DNA of 64,000 nt, taken from positions 110,566 to 174,565 of the forward strand of contig NZ_JOFV01000013.1 of assembly GCF_000718325.1 (NCBI RefSeq), in the 5' to 3' direction. Each line of letters begins with the position of its first letter. The stretch's first letter is position 1. Made by a program: the position numbers and the translations under genes. The stretch comes from Oerskovia turbata. Lineage in GTDB: Bacteria; Actinomycetota; Actinomycetes; Actinomycetales; Cellulomonadaceae. This document shows positions 24,415 through 33,721 of the stretch, one piece after another. A model generated the notes under the pieces. The model was given only the letters and a program-made list of their open reading frames with translations, searched no databases and had not been told where the DNA came from.

Positions 24415-25575
24415 GTGACCCACGACCCCGCGCACGACGCCTCCGCCCTGCCCGTCCCGGCCGACGACGCCGCCACGCAGGCACCCACGCCGACCGGCGC
24501 CGACGTGCGGCGCGGACCGCTGCGCCTGGGGGACAAGGTCCAGCTCACCGACCCGCGCGGACGCCTGCACACCATCACGCTCGCGACGGGCGCCACGTTC
24601 CACACGCACCGCGGCTACCTCGCGCACGAGGACCTCGTCGGCCTGCCCGAGGGGTCGGTCGTGCGCAACACCGCAGGCATCGAGTACCTCGCGCTGCGCC
24701 CGTTGCTCGCCGACTACGTGCTCTCGATGCCGCGCGGCGCGGCCGTGGTCTACCCCAAGGACGCGGGCCAGATCGTCGCGATGGCCGACATCTACCCCGG
24801 TGCGCGCGTCGTCGAGGCGGGCGTCGGCTCGGGCGCGCTGACCATGTCGCTGCTGCGCGCCGTCGGCGACCAGGGTTCGGTCCACTCGATCGAGCGCCGT
24901 GAGGACTTCGCGGCGATCGCGCGCGGGAACGTCGAGCTGTTCTTCGGCGGGGAGCACCCCGCGTGGGAGCTGTCCGTCGGCGACCTGTCCGACGTCCTGC
25001 CGCAGGTCGCCGAGAAGGGGGCGATCGACCGCGTCGTGCTCGACATGCTCGCGCCGTGGGAGAACCTCGACGCCGTGGCCGACGCGCTCGCGCCCGGCGG
25101 GGTCCTCATCTGCTACGTCGCGACCGCGACCCAGCTCTCGCGCCTCGCAGAGGACCTGCGCTCCGACGGTCGCTACGCCGAGCCCTCGGCGTGGGAGTCG
25201 CTCGTGCGCGGCTGGCACCTCGAGGGGCTCGCGGTCCGCCCGCAGCACCGCATGGTCGGGCACACGGGCTTCCTGCTCACGGCACGCCGCCTCGCGGACG
25301 GCACGGTCGCGCCCCTGCGCAAGCGTCGCCCTGCGAAGGGGTCCTACCCCGTGGCCGAGGAGTGGACGCCCGAGGACCTGGGCGAGCGGTCGGTCTCCGA
25401 CAAGCGCGTACGCCGCGTGCGCCGCGACGTCGGCCAGGGCCCCCAGCTCGACCCCCGCACGGGCCAGCCGCTCGAGCCGGTCGACGCCGCGGACGGCGTC
25501 GACGAGCCCCTGGCGGACCCCGCGTCCTCGGCCGAGGACGCCCGGGACGTTTCGGGCGCCGTCGACAACGATTGA
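24415..25575 (+). CDS. trmI: tRNA (adenine(58)-N1)-methyltransferase TrmI
   Basis: This 386-aa SAM-dependent enzyme makes m1A58 in the T loop of tRNAs. After a 35-residue Pro/Ala-rich start come the family N-terminal domain (GDKVQLTDPRG, HTHRGYLAHEDLVGLPEGS), then the SAM site RVVEAGVGSGALT (about 131-143), DRVVLDMLAPWE and GGVLICYVATATQ. The C-terminal 60 residues are a variable acidic extension. It heads the proteasome locus, as in mycobacteria, and is separated from mpa by 157 bp. GTG 24415 follows TAGGAT by 8 nt. Confidence 0.93.
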   Translation: MTHDPAHDASALPVPADDAATQAPTPTGADVRRGPLRLGDKVQLTDPRGRLHTITLATGATFHTHRGYLAHEDLVGLPEGSVVRNTAGIEYLALRPLLADYVLSMPRGAAVVYPKDAGQIVAMADIYPGARVVEAGVGSGALTMSLLRAVGDQGSVHSIERREDFAAIARGNVELFFGGEHPAWELSVGDLSDVLPQVAEKGAIDRVVLDMLAPWENLDAVADALAPGGVLICYVATATQLSRLAEDLRSDGRYAEPSAWESLVRGWHLEGLAVRPQHRMVGHTGFLLTARRLADGTVAPLRKRRPAKGSYPVAEEWTPEDLGERSVSDKRVRRVRRDVGQGPQLDPRTGQPLEPVDAADGVDEPLADPASSAEDARDVSGAVDND

Positions 25576-25732
25576 GGAACGGCCGTCTCAGCCCGGGTGT
25601 TCTGGCAGCGCTCGCGGGAGACTTGTGCGTAAGGTCGTGCCTCGATCACCGGGTTGCCGGAGGTCGGTGACGCACCGGTGACGGGGTCGACCGCACGACC
25701 TCCTGACGGTGCCTGCGAGAGGGAGAAGCCGG

Positions 25733-27424
25733 ATGACCGACACACCTGGACTGACACCTGGACAGACCCCGAGCCGTGACGCGGAGCGCCAGCAGGCGAT
25801 CCTGTCCGCGAAGAACGAGCGGCTCGCCGAGGCCCTGCGGGCCGCGCGGGACCAGATCATCGACCTCAAGCGGCAGATCGACGAGCTCGCCAAGCCGCCG
25901 GGCACGTACGCGCTGTTCCTCGGTGCGCACCCCGACGGCACGGTCGACGTGTCCGCCGCGGGCCGCAAGATGCACGTCGGGGCGAGCCCGGGCCTGGACG
26001 TGTCGCGGTTGGCGCCCGGCCAGGAGGTCAAGCTCAACGAGGCCATGACGGTCGTGGCGGCGGGCGGGTACGAGCAGGTCGGCGAGCTCGTGACGGTCAA
26101 GGAGCTCCTGGGCTCCGACCGTGCGCTGGTCGTCGGGCGCTCCGACGAGGAGCGCGTCGTGCGCCTCGCGGGCTCGCTCGCCGACTCGCCCCTGCGCGTC
26201 GGGGACTCCCTGACGATCGACACGCGCAGCGGCTTCGTGTTCGAGATCGTGCCCAAGTCCGAGGTCGAGGAGCTCGTCCTCGAAGAGGTCCCCGACATCG
26301 ACTACTCCGACATCGGAGGCCTGGGGCCGCAGATCGAGCAGATCCGCGACGCGGTCGAGCTGCCGTTCAGCCACCCGGACCTGTTCCGCGAGCACGGGCT
26401 GCGCCCGCCCAAGGGCGTGCTGCTGTACGGCCCCCCCGGGTGCGGCAAGACGCTCATCGCCAAGGCCGTCGCGAACTCGCTCGCGCACACCGTCGCCACG
26501 GCGCGCGCCGCGGCGGGCGAGCTCGCGGGGGAGACGGTCGTCTCGGACCCCCAGGGCGCCAAGAGCTACTTCCTCAACGTCAAGGGGCCCGAGCTCCTCA
26601 ACAAGTACGTCGGGGAGACCGAGCGCCACATCCGGCTCATCTTCGCGCGCGCCCGCGAGAAGGCCTCGCAGGGCACCCCGGTCGTGGTGTTCTTCGACGA
26701 GATGGAGTCGCTGTTCCGCACGCGCGGCACGGGACTGTCCTCTGACGTCGAGACGACGATCGTGCCCCAGCTCCTGAGCGAGATCGACGGCGTCGAGCGC
26801 CTCGACAACGTGATCGTGATCGGCGCTTCCAACCGCGAGGACATGATCGACCCCGCGATCCTGCGCCCCGGGCGGCTCGACGTGAAGATCAAGATCGAGC
26901 GCCCCGACGCCGAGGGCGCCAAGGAGATCTTCGCGAAGTACCTCACCACGGACCTGCCGATCCACGCCGAGGACCTGGCCGAGCACGGAGGGAGCCCGCA
27001 GGAGGCCCTCGACGCGATGATCACGAGCGTCGTCGAGCGCATGTACTCCGAGGAGGACGAGAACCAGTTCCTCGAGGTCACGTACGCGAGCGGCGACAAG
27101 GAGGTCCTGTACTTCAAGGACTTCAACTCGGGCGCCATGATCCAGAACGTCGTGGACCGCGCCAAGAAGTCCGCGATCAAGGACCTCCTGGCGACCGGTC
27201 AGCGCGGCATCCGGGTCGAGCACCTGCTCGCGGCGTGCGTCGACGAGTTCAAGGAGAACGAGGACCTGCCGAACACGACCAACCCCGACGACTGGGCGCG
27301 GATCTCCGGCAAGAAGGGCGAGCGCATCGTCTTCATCCGCACCATCGTCCAGAAGAAGGGCGACGGCGCGGGAGCGACGGCTCGCACGATCGACACCGTC
27401 ACCAACACGGGGCAGTACCTGTAG
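25733..27424 (+). CDS. mpa: Proteasome-associated ATPase Mpa/ARC
   Basis: This 563-aa AAA+ unfoldase recognises pupylated proteins and feeds them to the 20S proteasome. An N-terminal coiled coil ([17 protein letters not shown], about 20-50) binds Pup. Two OB-type subdomains follow, then the ATPase with Walker A GPPGCGKT (about 233-240), Walker B VVFFDEME, and arginine-finger region RPGRLDVK. The C-terminus is GQYL, the motif that docks into the proteasome alpha ring. ATG 25733 has GAGAGGGAGAAG 3-14 nt upstream. Directly after the stop the last codons are repeated in frame, and a hairpin follows at 27477-27511. Confidence 0.97.
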   Translation: MTDTPGLTPGQTPSRDAERQQAILSAKNERLAEALRAARDQIIDLKRQIDELAKPPGTYALFLGAHPDGTVDVSAAGRKMHVGASPGLDVSRLAPGQEVKLNEAMTVVAAGGYEQVGELVTVKELLGSDRALVVGRSDEERVVRLAGSLADSPLRVGDSLTIDTRSGFVFEIVPKSEVEELVLEEVPDIDYSDIGGLGPQIEQIRDAVELPFSHPDLFREHGLRPPKGVLLYGPPGCGKTLIAKAVANSLAHTVATARAAAGELAGETVVSDPQGAKSYFLNVKGPELLNKYVGETERHIRLIFARAREKASQGTPVVVFFDEMESLFRTRGTGLSSDVETTIVPQLLSEIDGVERLDNVIVIGASNREDMIDPAILRPGRLDVKIKIERPDAEGAKEIFAKYLTTDLPIHAEDLAEHGGSPQEALDAMITSVVERMYSEEDENQFLEVTYASGDKEVLYFKDFNSGAMIQNVVDRAKKSAIKDLLATGQRGIRVEHLLAACVDEFKENEDLPNTTNPDDWARISGKKGERIVFIRTIVQKKGDGAGATARTIDTVTNTGQYL

Positions 27425-27436
27425 GAGTACCTGTAG
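27413..27436 (+). repeat. 12-nt tandem duplication of the Mpa C-terminal codons and stop
   Basis: CAGTACCTGTAG (27413-27424, encoding Q-Y-L-stop) is followed directly and in frame by GAGTACCTGTAG (27425-27436, E-Y-L-stop). A third degenerate copy (ACCTGCAGG) follows out of register. Confidence 0.75.
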
Positions 27437-27476
27437 GCACCTGCAGGCACGGGTGTCGGCGCGCAGCGCCGCACGA

Positions 27477-27511
27477 CCGGGCCCGACGGCGCACCCCGCC
27501 GCCGGGCCCGG
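27477..27511 (+). terminator. Hairpin between mpa and dop
   Basis: Arms 27477-27490 and 27498-27511 (CCGGGCCC... with ...GGGCCCGG) pair with one mismatch around a 7-nt loop. It could terminate or attenuate mpa transcription ahead of the separate dop promoter. Confidence 0.55.
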
Positions 27512-27582
27512 CTCGCGTCCGGAGGAATGCGTCGTGACGATCCTCTCCATGGACATCGCGACCCGCCGCGGCGGCCCCGGCA

Positions 27583-27588
27583 TAGGGT
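27583..27588 (+). promoter_or_regulatory. -10-like hexamer TAGGGT for a leaderless start
   Basis: TAGGGT ends 7 nt before GTG 27596 of dop, giving the rest of the Pup locus its own promoter. Confidence 0.4.
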
Positions 27589-27595
27589 GGTGCTC

Positions 27596-29254
27596 GTGAC
27601 CGTGCGACGCGTGATGGGGATCGAGACCGAGTACGGCGTGCTGCAGCCCGGGCGGCCGCTCGCGAACCCGATGCTCATGTCGAGCCAGGTCGTGACGACC
27701 TACCGGGCGCTCGCGGCCCGTGCCGACGGCGCCCGCGGCAAGGCCCGCTGGGACTACGACGACGAGGACCCGTTGCAGGACGCCCGGGGGTTCCACCTCC
27801 AGCGCGCCTCGGCCCACCCCTCGCTGCTGACGGACGACCCGACCCGGCCTGCGCCGTCGGGCCCCGTGGCGCAGCGCCCCGGCGTGGCGACGTCCCTGCA
27901 GGAGGTCGCGCGCCCCACGCACCAGGAGTACGACGACCCGAGCGCGGCGAACGTCATCCTGACGAACGGTGCGCGGCTGTACGTCGACCACGCACACCCG
28001 GAGTACTCGTCGCCCGAGGTCACGAACCCGGCCGACGCGGTGTGCTGGGACGTCGCGGGCGAGCGCATCATGCTCGCGGCCTCGCGCGAGCTGAGCGCCG
28101 TGCCGGGCTCGGAGGTCGTGCTCTACAAGAACAACGTCGACGGCAAGGGCGCCTCGTACGGCACGCACGAGAACTACCTCGTCGAGCGCGACGTCCCGTT
28201 CGGGACCATCGTCGAGCTGCTCACCCCGTTCCTCGTCACGCGTCAGGTCTTCACCGGCTCGGGGCGCGTTGGCCTCGGCGCCGTGGGGCAGGAGCCGGGA
28301 TTCCAGCTCTCGCAGCGCGCGGACTACATGGAGGCCGAGGTCGGCCTCGAGACGACGCTGCGCCGTCCCATCGTCAACACGCGCGACGAGCCGCACGCCG
28401 ACCGTCAGCGCTGGCGCCGACTGCACCTGATCATCGGTGACGCGAACCTGTTCGAGGTCGCGACCTACCTCAAGCTCGGCACCACCTCGCTCGTCCTCTT
28501 CGTGATCGAGCAGCTCGACGCGCTCGCGTCGGTCGAGGCGGCGACCGGGGCCTCGCTGCGCGCCGAGCTCGCGGCCCTGCGCCTGCACGACCCCGTGACG
28601 GACGTCCAGAAGGTCAGCCGCGACCTCGACCTGACCGCTCCGCTCCTGCTCGCCGACGGGCGCCGGCTCACGGCCCTGGAGATCCAGCGCGTGTACGCCG
28701 ACGTGGCACGCCGCGCGGCCGAGCACCTGGGCACGCTCGACGACGAGACCCGGTCCGTCCTGGACCGCTGGGACTCGGTCCTCGAACGCCTCGGGACGGA
28801 CCCGTCCTCGTGCGCCAAGGAGGTCGAGTGGGTCGCGAAGCTGCGCCTCCTGGACCGGCTGCGGCAGCGCGACCACCTCGACTGGGACCACCCACGCCTG
28901 GCCGCGATGGACCTCCAGTGGTCGGACGTGCGCCCCGAGCGCAGCATCTACCACCGGCTGCTCGCCGCGGGCGCCGCCGAGCGCGTCGTCGACGAGCGCG
29001 CGGTCTCCCAGGCCGTGCACCACGCGCCCGAGGACACGCGCGCCTACTTCCGGGGCGAGGTCATGGCCCGGTTCGGCGACCAGGTCTCGGCCGCGAGCTG
29101 GGACTCGGTGATCTTCGACGTCGTGGGTGCCCCGTCGCTCCAGCGCGTGCCCATGCTCGACCCCCTGCGCGGCACCCGGGCCCACATCGGCGCGCTGCTC
29201 GACGCGAGCACGGACGCGGGGGCCCTCCTCGCAGGCCTCTCGGGCAGCCGATGA
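27596..29254 (+). CDS. dop: Depupylase / Pup deamidase Dop
   Basis: A 552-aa member of the glutamine-synthetase-like Pup ligase family. It removes Pup from substrates and, where Pup ends in Gln, deamidates it. The nucleotide site starts MGIETEYGV. It is distinguished from PafA by the flexible insert after it (about residues 42-100, including DDEDPLQDARGFHLQRASA and Pro-rich linker), the so-called Dop loop. Later blocks NNVDGKGASYGTHENYLV and [11 protein letters not shown] are shared with PafA. Several in-frame GTG codons lie close together; GTG 27596 fits the TAGGGT at 27583-27588. Since Pup here already ends in Glu, depupylation is its likely main job. Confidence 0.96.
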   Translation: MTVRRVMGIETEYGVLQPGRPLANPMLMSSQVVTTYRALAARADGARGKARWDYDDEDPLQDARGFHLQRASAHPSLLTDDPTRPAPSGPVAQRPGVATSLQEVARPTHQEYDDPSAANVILTNGARLYVDHAHPEYSSPEVTNPADAVCWDVAGERIMLAASRELSAVPGSEVVLYKNNVDGKGASYGTHENYLVERDVPFGTIVELLTPFLVTRQVFTGSGRVGLGAVGQEPGFQLSQRADYMEAEVGLETTLRRPIVNTRDEPHADRQRWRRLHLIIGDANLFEVATYLKLGTTSLVLFVIEQLDALASVEAATGASLRAELAALRLHDPVTDVQKVSRDLDLTAPLLLADGRRLTALEIQRVYADVARRAAEHLGTLDDETRSVLDRWDSVLERLGTDPSSCAKEVEWVAKLRLLDRLRQRDHLDWDHPRLAAMDLQWSDVRPERSIYHRLLAAGAAERVVDERAVSQAVHHAPEDTRAYFRGEVMARFGDQVSAASWDSVIFDVVGAPSLQRVPMLDPLRGTRAHIGALLDASTDAGALLAGLSGSR

Positions 29255-29310
29255 CGGACCCCGCCGTGCGCTCGCGGCTCGTCGCACCTCGCGATCGGCA
29301 CGCAAGAGCC

Positions 29311-29316
29311 TAGGCT
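29311..29316 (+). promoter_or_regulatory. -10-like hexamer TAGGCT upstream of pup
   Basis: TAGGCT lies about 72 nt before the pup ATG, in the 134-bp dop-pup gap, so initiation near 29323 would give a leadered mRNA with its own ribosome-binding site. Confidence 0.35.
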
Positions 29317-29388
29317 TCAGGAAGACGCGGACCTCGCGCAGGGCCGCCCACGGACCAGCAGGACAGCACGCACACCCAGGAGGCGAAG

Positions 29389-29583
29389 ATGGCCCAGGAA
29401 CGCACCAGCGCATCGCACGAGGACCGGCGTCCCGACGACGACGCGGCCACCCCCGCGCCCGTCGCACCGCAGGCCCAGAACCGGGACGCCGAGGTCGACT
29501 CGCTCCTGGAGGAGATCGACGAGGTGCTCGAGTCCAACGCCGAGTCGTTCGTCCGAGGGTTCGTCCAGAAGGGCGGCGAGTAG
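29389..29583 (+). CDS. pup: Prokaryotic ubiquitin-like protein Pup
   Basis: This 64-aa disordered tag is attached through its C-terminal Glu to lysines of target proteins by PafA. The C-terminal half [20 protein letters not shown] forms the helix captured by the Mpa coiled coil, and the chain ends in KGGE. Because Glu is encoded directly, no deamidation by Dop is needed, unlike in mycobacteria where the codon is Gln. The N-terminus is Asp/Arg/Pro-rich and unstructured. CCAGGAGG lies 4-11 nt before the ATG. It is 19 bp upstream of prcB. Confidence 0.98.
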   Translation: MAQERTSASHEDRRPDDDAATPAPVAPQAQNRDAEVDSLLEEIDEVLESNAESFVRGFVQKGGE

Positions 29584-29602
29584 CCGGACCGGCCAGGAGC
29601 TG

Positions 29603-30592
29603 ATGACCATGGACTTCTCCGGGCGTCTGCCGCACGCCTTCACCACGCCGGGCTCGTCCTCTTTCGTGGAGTTCCTCGCGAGCCACGCCCCTGACCTCCT
29701 GCCCTCTGCGAAGGCCGTCGCGGGGCCCTCCGCCGCGGGTGGCCACGGGGCTGCCGGCGCGCAGCTCGCCCCGCACGCCACGACGATCGTCGCGCTGACC
29801 TTCGGGGACCCCGGGGCCCCGGGTGCCGGGGTCGTCATGGCGGGGGACCGCCGCGCGACGATGGGGTCGATGATCGCCAACCGTGAGATCGAGAAGGTCT
29901 TCCCGGCCGACGAGTTCTCCGCGGTGGGCATCGCGGGGACCGCGGGCATCGCGGTCGAGCTCGTGCGCCTCTTCCAGCTCGAGCTCGAGCACTACGAGAA
30001 GATCGAGGGCGCGCTGCTGTCGCTCGACGGCAAGGCCAACCGGCTCTCGACGATGATCCGGGCGAACCTCGGCCTGGCCATGCAGGGCCTGGCGGTCGTC
30101 CCGCTGTTCGCGGGGTACGACCTGGACCGCGGGCTGGGACGCATCTTCTCCTACGACGTCACGGGCGGACGCTACGAGGAGCGCGACCACCACAGCGTGG
30201 GATCGGGCTCGGTCTTCGCGCGTGGGTCGCTCAAGAAGCGCTGGCACCCGGGTCTCGCGTCCGCCGACGCGGTCCACGTGGCCGTCGAGGCCCTGTACGA
30301 CGCGGCCGACGACGACTCGGCCACGGGCGGCCCGGACGCGGTCCGTCAGATCTGGCCCGTCGTGGTCACCGTGACCGCCGAGGGGTACCGCCGGGTCACC
30401 GACGACGAGCTCGCGGCGGTCGCGGCGCGGATCGTCGCGGAGCGCACCGAGCAGGCCGACGGCAACCGTGCGGCCCGCGTGCGCATCGCGCGCCCGACGG
30501 CGGGGCTCGCCCCGGAGCCACCGGGGCTCCCGGCCGACCCGCCGCACCCGGACCCGGCCGACCCGCCGCACGAGGGAGGGGACGCACGATGA
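29603..30592 (+). CDS. prcB: 20S proteasome beta subunit
   Basis: A 329-aa N-terminal-nucleophile hydrolase precursor. A propeptide of about 59 residues precedes the mature start TTIVALTF, where Thr60 becomes the catalytic N-terminal threonine; [20 protein letters not shown] follows. A short Gly/Pro insert separates the first strand from the VVMAGD block. [15 protein letters not shown] is the other active-site region. The C-terminal 40 residues are Pro-rich, beyond the usual end. CCAGGAGC lies upstream of the ATG. It overlaps prcA by 4 nt, consistent with balanced subunit synthesis. Confidence 0.97.
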   Translation: MTMDFSGRLPHAFTTPGSSSFVEFLASHAPDLLPSAKAVAGPSAAGGHGAAGAQLAPHATTIVALTFGDPGAPGAGVVMAGDRRATMGSMIANREIEKVFPADEFSAVGIAGTAGIAVELVRLFQLELEHYEKIEGALLSLDGKANRLSTMIRANLGLAMQGLAVVPLFAGYDLDRGLGRIFSYDVTGGRYEERDHHSVGSGSVFARGSLKKRWHPGLASADAVHVAVEALYDAADDDSATGGPDAVRQIWPVVVTVTAEGYRRVTDDELAAVAARIVAERTEQADGNRAARVRIARPTAGLAPEPPGLPADPPHPDPADPPHEGGDAR

Positions 30593-31329
30593 GCATGCCG
30601 TTCTACGTCTCGCCCGAGCAGCTCATGAAGGACCGGGCCGACTTCGCGCGCAAGGGCATCGGCCGTGGCCGTTCGGTCGTCGTGCTCGCCTACGACGAGG
30701 GCATCGCGTTCGCGACGCACAACCCGTCCCGGTCGCTGCACAAGATCTCCGAGATCTACGACCGCATCGCGTTCGCGGCGGTCGGCAAGTACAACGAGTT
30801 CGAGAACCTGCGCGTCGCGGGCGTGCGGTACGCGGACCTGCGCGGCTACTCGTACGACCGGTCCGACGTGAACGCGCGCGGGCTGGCGAACGCGTACGCG
30901 CAGACGCTCGGCACGGTCTTCACGACCGAGTCCAAGCCGCTCGAGGTCGAGCTCGTCGTGGCCGAGGTGGGGCCGAGCCCGTCCCAGGACCAGATCTACC
31001 GCCTGTCCTACGACGGGTCGGTCGCGGACGAGTCGGGCTTCGTCGTCATGGGCGGGCAGGCCGAGCAGCTCGGCCGGGACCTGGGCGAGGCCTGGCACCC
31101 CGGCATGACGCTGCCCGAGGTGCTGCGCCTCGCGGTCGCGACGCTCGGCGGCGCGGGGGCTCACGACGCACGAGACGCGCTCGAGGGGGCAGAGGCGATC
31201 CCCGCCAACCAGCTCGAGGTCGCGGTCCTGGACCGCGCCCGCCCCCGGCGCGCGTTCCGCCGTCTGACCGGCGCGGTGCTGGCCGGGTTGCTCGAGGACA
31301 CCCCCGAGGAGGCTCCGGATGGACCGTAG
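30589..31329 (+). CDS. prcA: 20S proteasome alpha subunit
   Basis: A 246-aa alpha-ring subunit that gates the proteasome and receives the Mpa tail. It starts [23 protein letters not shown], the usual N-terminal gate and helix H0 region, then [20 protein letters not shown] and [20 protein letters not shown]. It lacks a catalytic threonine, as expected. The C-terminal 45 residues are a variable acidic/basic tail. The start overlaps prcB (ATGA) and the end overlaps pafA by 11 nt, so prcB-prcA-pafA are tightly coupled. Confidence 0.97.
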   Translation: MSMPFYVSPEQLMKDRADFARKGIGRGRSVVVLAYDEGIAFATHNPSRSLHKISEIYDRIAFAAVGKYNEFENLRVAGVRYADLRGYSYDRSDVNARGLANAYAQTLGTVFTTESKPLEVELVVAEVGPSPSQDQIYRLSYDGSVADESGFVVMGGQAEQLGRDLGEAWHPGMTLPEVLRLAVATLGGAGAHDARDALEGAEAIPANQLEVAVLDRARPRRAFRRLTGAVLAGLLEDTPEEAPDGP

Positions 31330-32680
31330 GATCTTCGGTCTCGAGACCGAGTACGGCGTGACCTGCGCCTCGGACGACGGCCGTGGCCTGTCCGCGGACG
31401 AGGTCGCGCGCTACCTGTTCCGCAAGGTCGTGGCGTGGGGCAGGTCGTCGAACGTGTTCCTGCGCAACGGCTCGCGCCTCTACCTCGACGTCGGCTCGCA
31501 CCCCGAGTACGCGACGGCCGAGTGCGACGACGTGCGCCAGCTCGTGGCGTACGACCGCGGCGGCGAGCGCATCCTGGAGGGCCTCGTGGCCGACGCCCAG
31601 GAGCGGCTCGAGCACGAGGGGCTGCCAGGACGCATCCACCTGTTCAAGAACAACACCGACTCGGCGGGCAACTCCTACGGGTGCCACGAGAACTACCTCG
31701 TGCGTCGTCAGGGCGACTTCGCGCGCCTGTCTGACGTGCTGGTGCCGTTCCTCATCACCCGTCAGGTGCTCACGGGGGCCGGGAAGATCCTCGCGACGCC
31801 GCGCGGTGCGATCTACGCCCTGTCGCAGCGAGCGGACCACATCTGGGAGGCCGTCTCGAGCGCGACCACGCGCTCGCGCCCCATCATCAACACGCGCGAC
31901 GAGCCGCACGCCGACGCCGAGTCCTACCGGCGCCTGCACGTCATCGTCGGCGACTCGTCGATGGCGGAGACCACGACGATGCTCAAGGTCGGGACGACCG
32001 ACCTGATCCTGCGCATGATCGAGGCGGGCGTCCCGATGCGGGACATGGCCCTCGAGAACCCGATCCGGGCCATCCGCGAGATCAGCCACGACATGACCGG
32101 CAAGCACCCCGTGCAGATGGCGAACGGGCGCACCGTGACAGCCGTGGACCTGCAGGGCGAGTACCTGCAGCGGGTCAAGGAGTTCGTCGACGCGAACGAG
32201 ACCCCCACGCCGGTCGTGAAGCAGGTCCTGGACCTGTGGGAGCGCGGACTGCGCGCCCTGGAGAGCGACGACCTGTCGCTCGTCGACCGTGAGCTCGACT
32301 GGGTCATCAAGCTCAAGATCCTGCGCCGCTACCAGGAGAAGCACGGGCTCGAGCTCGACGACCCGCGCATCGCCCGCCTGGACCTGGCGTACCACGACAT
32401 CTCACGGACCGACGGGCTCTACAACATGCTCGCGGCGCGCGGCATGGTCGAGCGCATCACCACGGATCTCGAGGTCTTCGAGTCGACGGCGATCCCGCCG
32501 CAGACGACCCGGGCCAAGCTGCGCGGGGACTTCGTGCGCAAGGCGCAGGAGGCCCGGCGCGACTACACGGTCGACTGGGTGCACCTCAAGCTGAACGACC
32601 AGGCCCAGCGGACCGTGCTGTGCAAGGACCCGTTCCAGAACGTCGACGAGAGGGTCGAGCGGCTCATCGAGTCCATGTGA
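31319..32680 (+). CDS. pafA: Pup--protein ligase PafA
   Basis: This 453-aa ligase uses ATP to link the Pup C-terminal Glu to substrate lysines. The glutamine-synthetase-like nucleotide site begins [15 protein letters not shown] with Glu9 as a metal ligand, followed by [14 protein letters not shown] (catalytic Asp), [20 protein letters not shown] and [12 protein letters not shown]. It lacks the Dop loop and has the PafA-type C-terminal domain ending in [17 protein letters not shown]. The start lies inside the end of prcA. The next gene, an FKBP lipoprotein, is 114 bp away with its own promoter. Confidence 0.97.
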   Translation: MDRRIFGLETEYGVTCASDDGRGLSADEVARYLFRKVVAWGRSSNVFLRNGSRLYLDVGSHPEYATAECDDVRQLVAYDRGGERILEGLVADAQERLEHEGLPGRIHLFKNNTDSAGNSYGCHENYLVRRQGDFARLSDVLVPFLITRQVLTGAGKILATPRGAIYALSQRADHIWEAVSSATTRSRPIINTRDEPHADAESYRRLHVIVGDSSMAETTTMLKVGTTDLILRMIEAGVPMRDMALENPIRAIREISHDMTGKHPVQMANGRTVTAVDLQGEYLQRVKEFVDANETPTPVVKQVLDLWERGLRALESDDLSLVDRELDWVIKLKILRRYQEKHGLELDDPRIARLDLAYHDISRTDGLYNMLAARGMVERITTDLEVFESTAIPPQTTRAKLRGDFVRKAQEARRDYTVDWVHLKLNDQAQRTVLCKDPFQNVDERVERLIESM

Positions 32681-32752
32681 CGTCCGCTGTGACGTCGGCC
32701 GTGACGTCGGCCCGAGGGTCGGACACGCGCAGGGGCGGGGTGGCGCCACCGT

Positions 32753-32758
32753 TAGGGT
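32753..32758 (+). promoter_or_regulatory. -10-like hexamer TAGGGT upstream of the FKBP gene
   Basis: TAGGGT is followed by about 36 nt to GTG 32795, so this promoter would give a leadered mRNA; GAGGAG sits 6 nt before the GTG. Confidence 0.45.
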
Positions 32759-32794
32759 GGTGGCACCCCGTCCCTGCGCGTCCCGAGGAGCTCC

Positions 32795-33718
32795 GTGCGC
32801 CGCCAGCACCACTGGTCGTCCGTCGTCGCCGTGGCGCTCGTGCTGACCGTCACGGCCTGCTCGGAGCTGCCCGAGCGTGAGGACGCGTCGGCGAACACCG
32901 AGGTCACGGTCTCGGGGAAGATCGGGGACCCGCCCGTCGTCGAGTTCCAGCAGCCCCTGAGCGTCCCGGACGAGCGCGGCGAGGTCCTCGTCCCCGGCAC
33001 GGGCGCGGAGCTGGTCGAGGGGCAGGACGTGCTCGTCAACATGTACGCGCTCGACGGGCGGGACGGCACGGTGCTGCAGAACACCTACACCGACGCCCCC
33101 ACGTCGCTCGCCCTGTCCGACGCCGAGGCGGGGTCGGACATCGTCGACCTCCTGGCCGGGCAACGGGTCGGGGCACGCGTGATGTACCTCGAGGAGGCGA
33201 ACGACGTCCCGCTCGTCCTGGTCATCGACGTGCTGCCCACGCGCGCGACGGGGGACACGATCCCACCGGTCGAGGGGCTGCCCGCGGTGGCGCTCGACGA
33301 CGACGGGGCTCCCACGGTGACGATCCCCGCCGACACGGCTCCCCCGGGCGACCTGGTCGTCCAGCCGCTCGTCCGCGGCACCGGGGTCCAGGTCGAGGCC
33401 GGGCAGGTCATCACGGTCCGTTTCACGGGGGTCGCGTGGTCGTCGGGCGAGGTCGTGGACTCGAACTGGCCCGAGGGCAGCAAGCCGGCGTCGACCATGA
33501 TCGGGATCGGGCAGATCATCGAGGGGTGGGAGCGGGGACTCCTGGAGCAGAGCGTCGGCAGCCAGGTGCTGCTCGTCGTCCCTCCGACGCTGGCGTACGC
33601 GGGCACGGGCCTGCCGTACGCGGACGAGACGCTCGTGTACGTGGTGGACATCCTGGACGCGCACTTCCCGGTGGTCGACGAGACGCCGGGCCAAGAAGGT
33701 CAGACGGAAGGTCAGTAG
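32795..33718 (+). CDS. FKBP-type peptidyl-prolyl isomerase, lipoprotein
   Basis: A 307-aa secreted folding catalyst. The signal peptide ends in the lipobox LTVTAC, so Cys22 is probably lipidated and the protein anchored outside the membrane. An FKBP-like region (about 50-150) looks degenerate. The second at about 185-290 is canonical: GDLVVQPLVRGTGVQVEAG, ITVRFTGVAWSSGEVVDSNW, GWERGLLEQSVGSQVLLVVPP and AYAGTGLPYADETLVYVVDI. GTG 32795 follows GAGGAG. hisF starts 3 nt after the stop. Lgt, which would lipidate it, is encoded at 47 kb. Confidence 0.92.
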   Translation: MRRQHHWSSVVAVALVLTVTACSELPEREDASANTEVTVSGKIGDPPVVEFQQPLSVPDERGEVLVPGTGAELVEGQDVLVNMYALDGRDGTVLQNTYTDAPTSLALSDAEAGSDIVDLLAGQRVGARVMYLEEANDVPLVLVIDVLPTRATGDTIPPVEGLPAVALDDDGAPTVTIPADTAPPGDLVVQPLVRGTGVQVEAGQVITVRFTGVAWSSGEVVDSNWPEGSKPASTMIGIGQIIEGWERGLLEQSVGSQVLLVVPPTLAYAGTGLPYADETLVYVVDILDAHFPVVDETPGQEGQTEGQ

Positions 33719-33721
33719 CTC

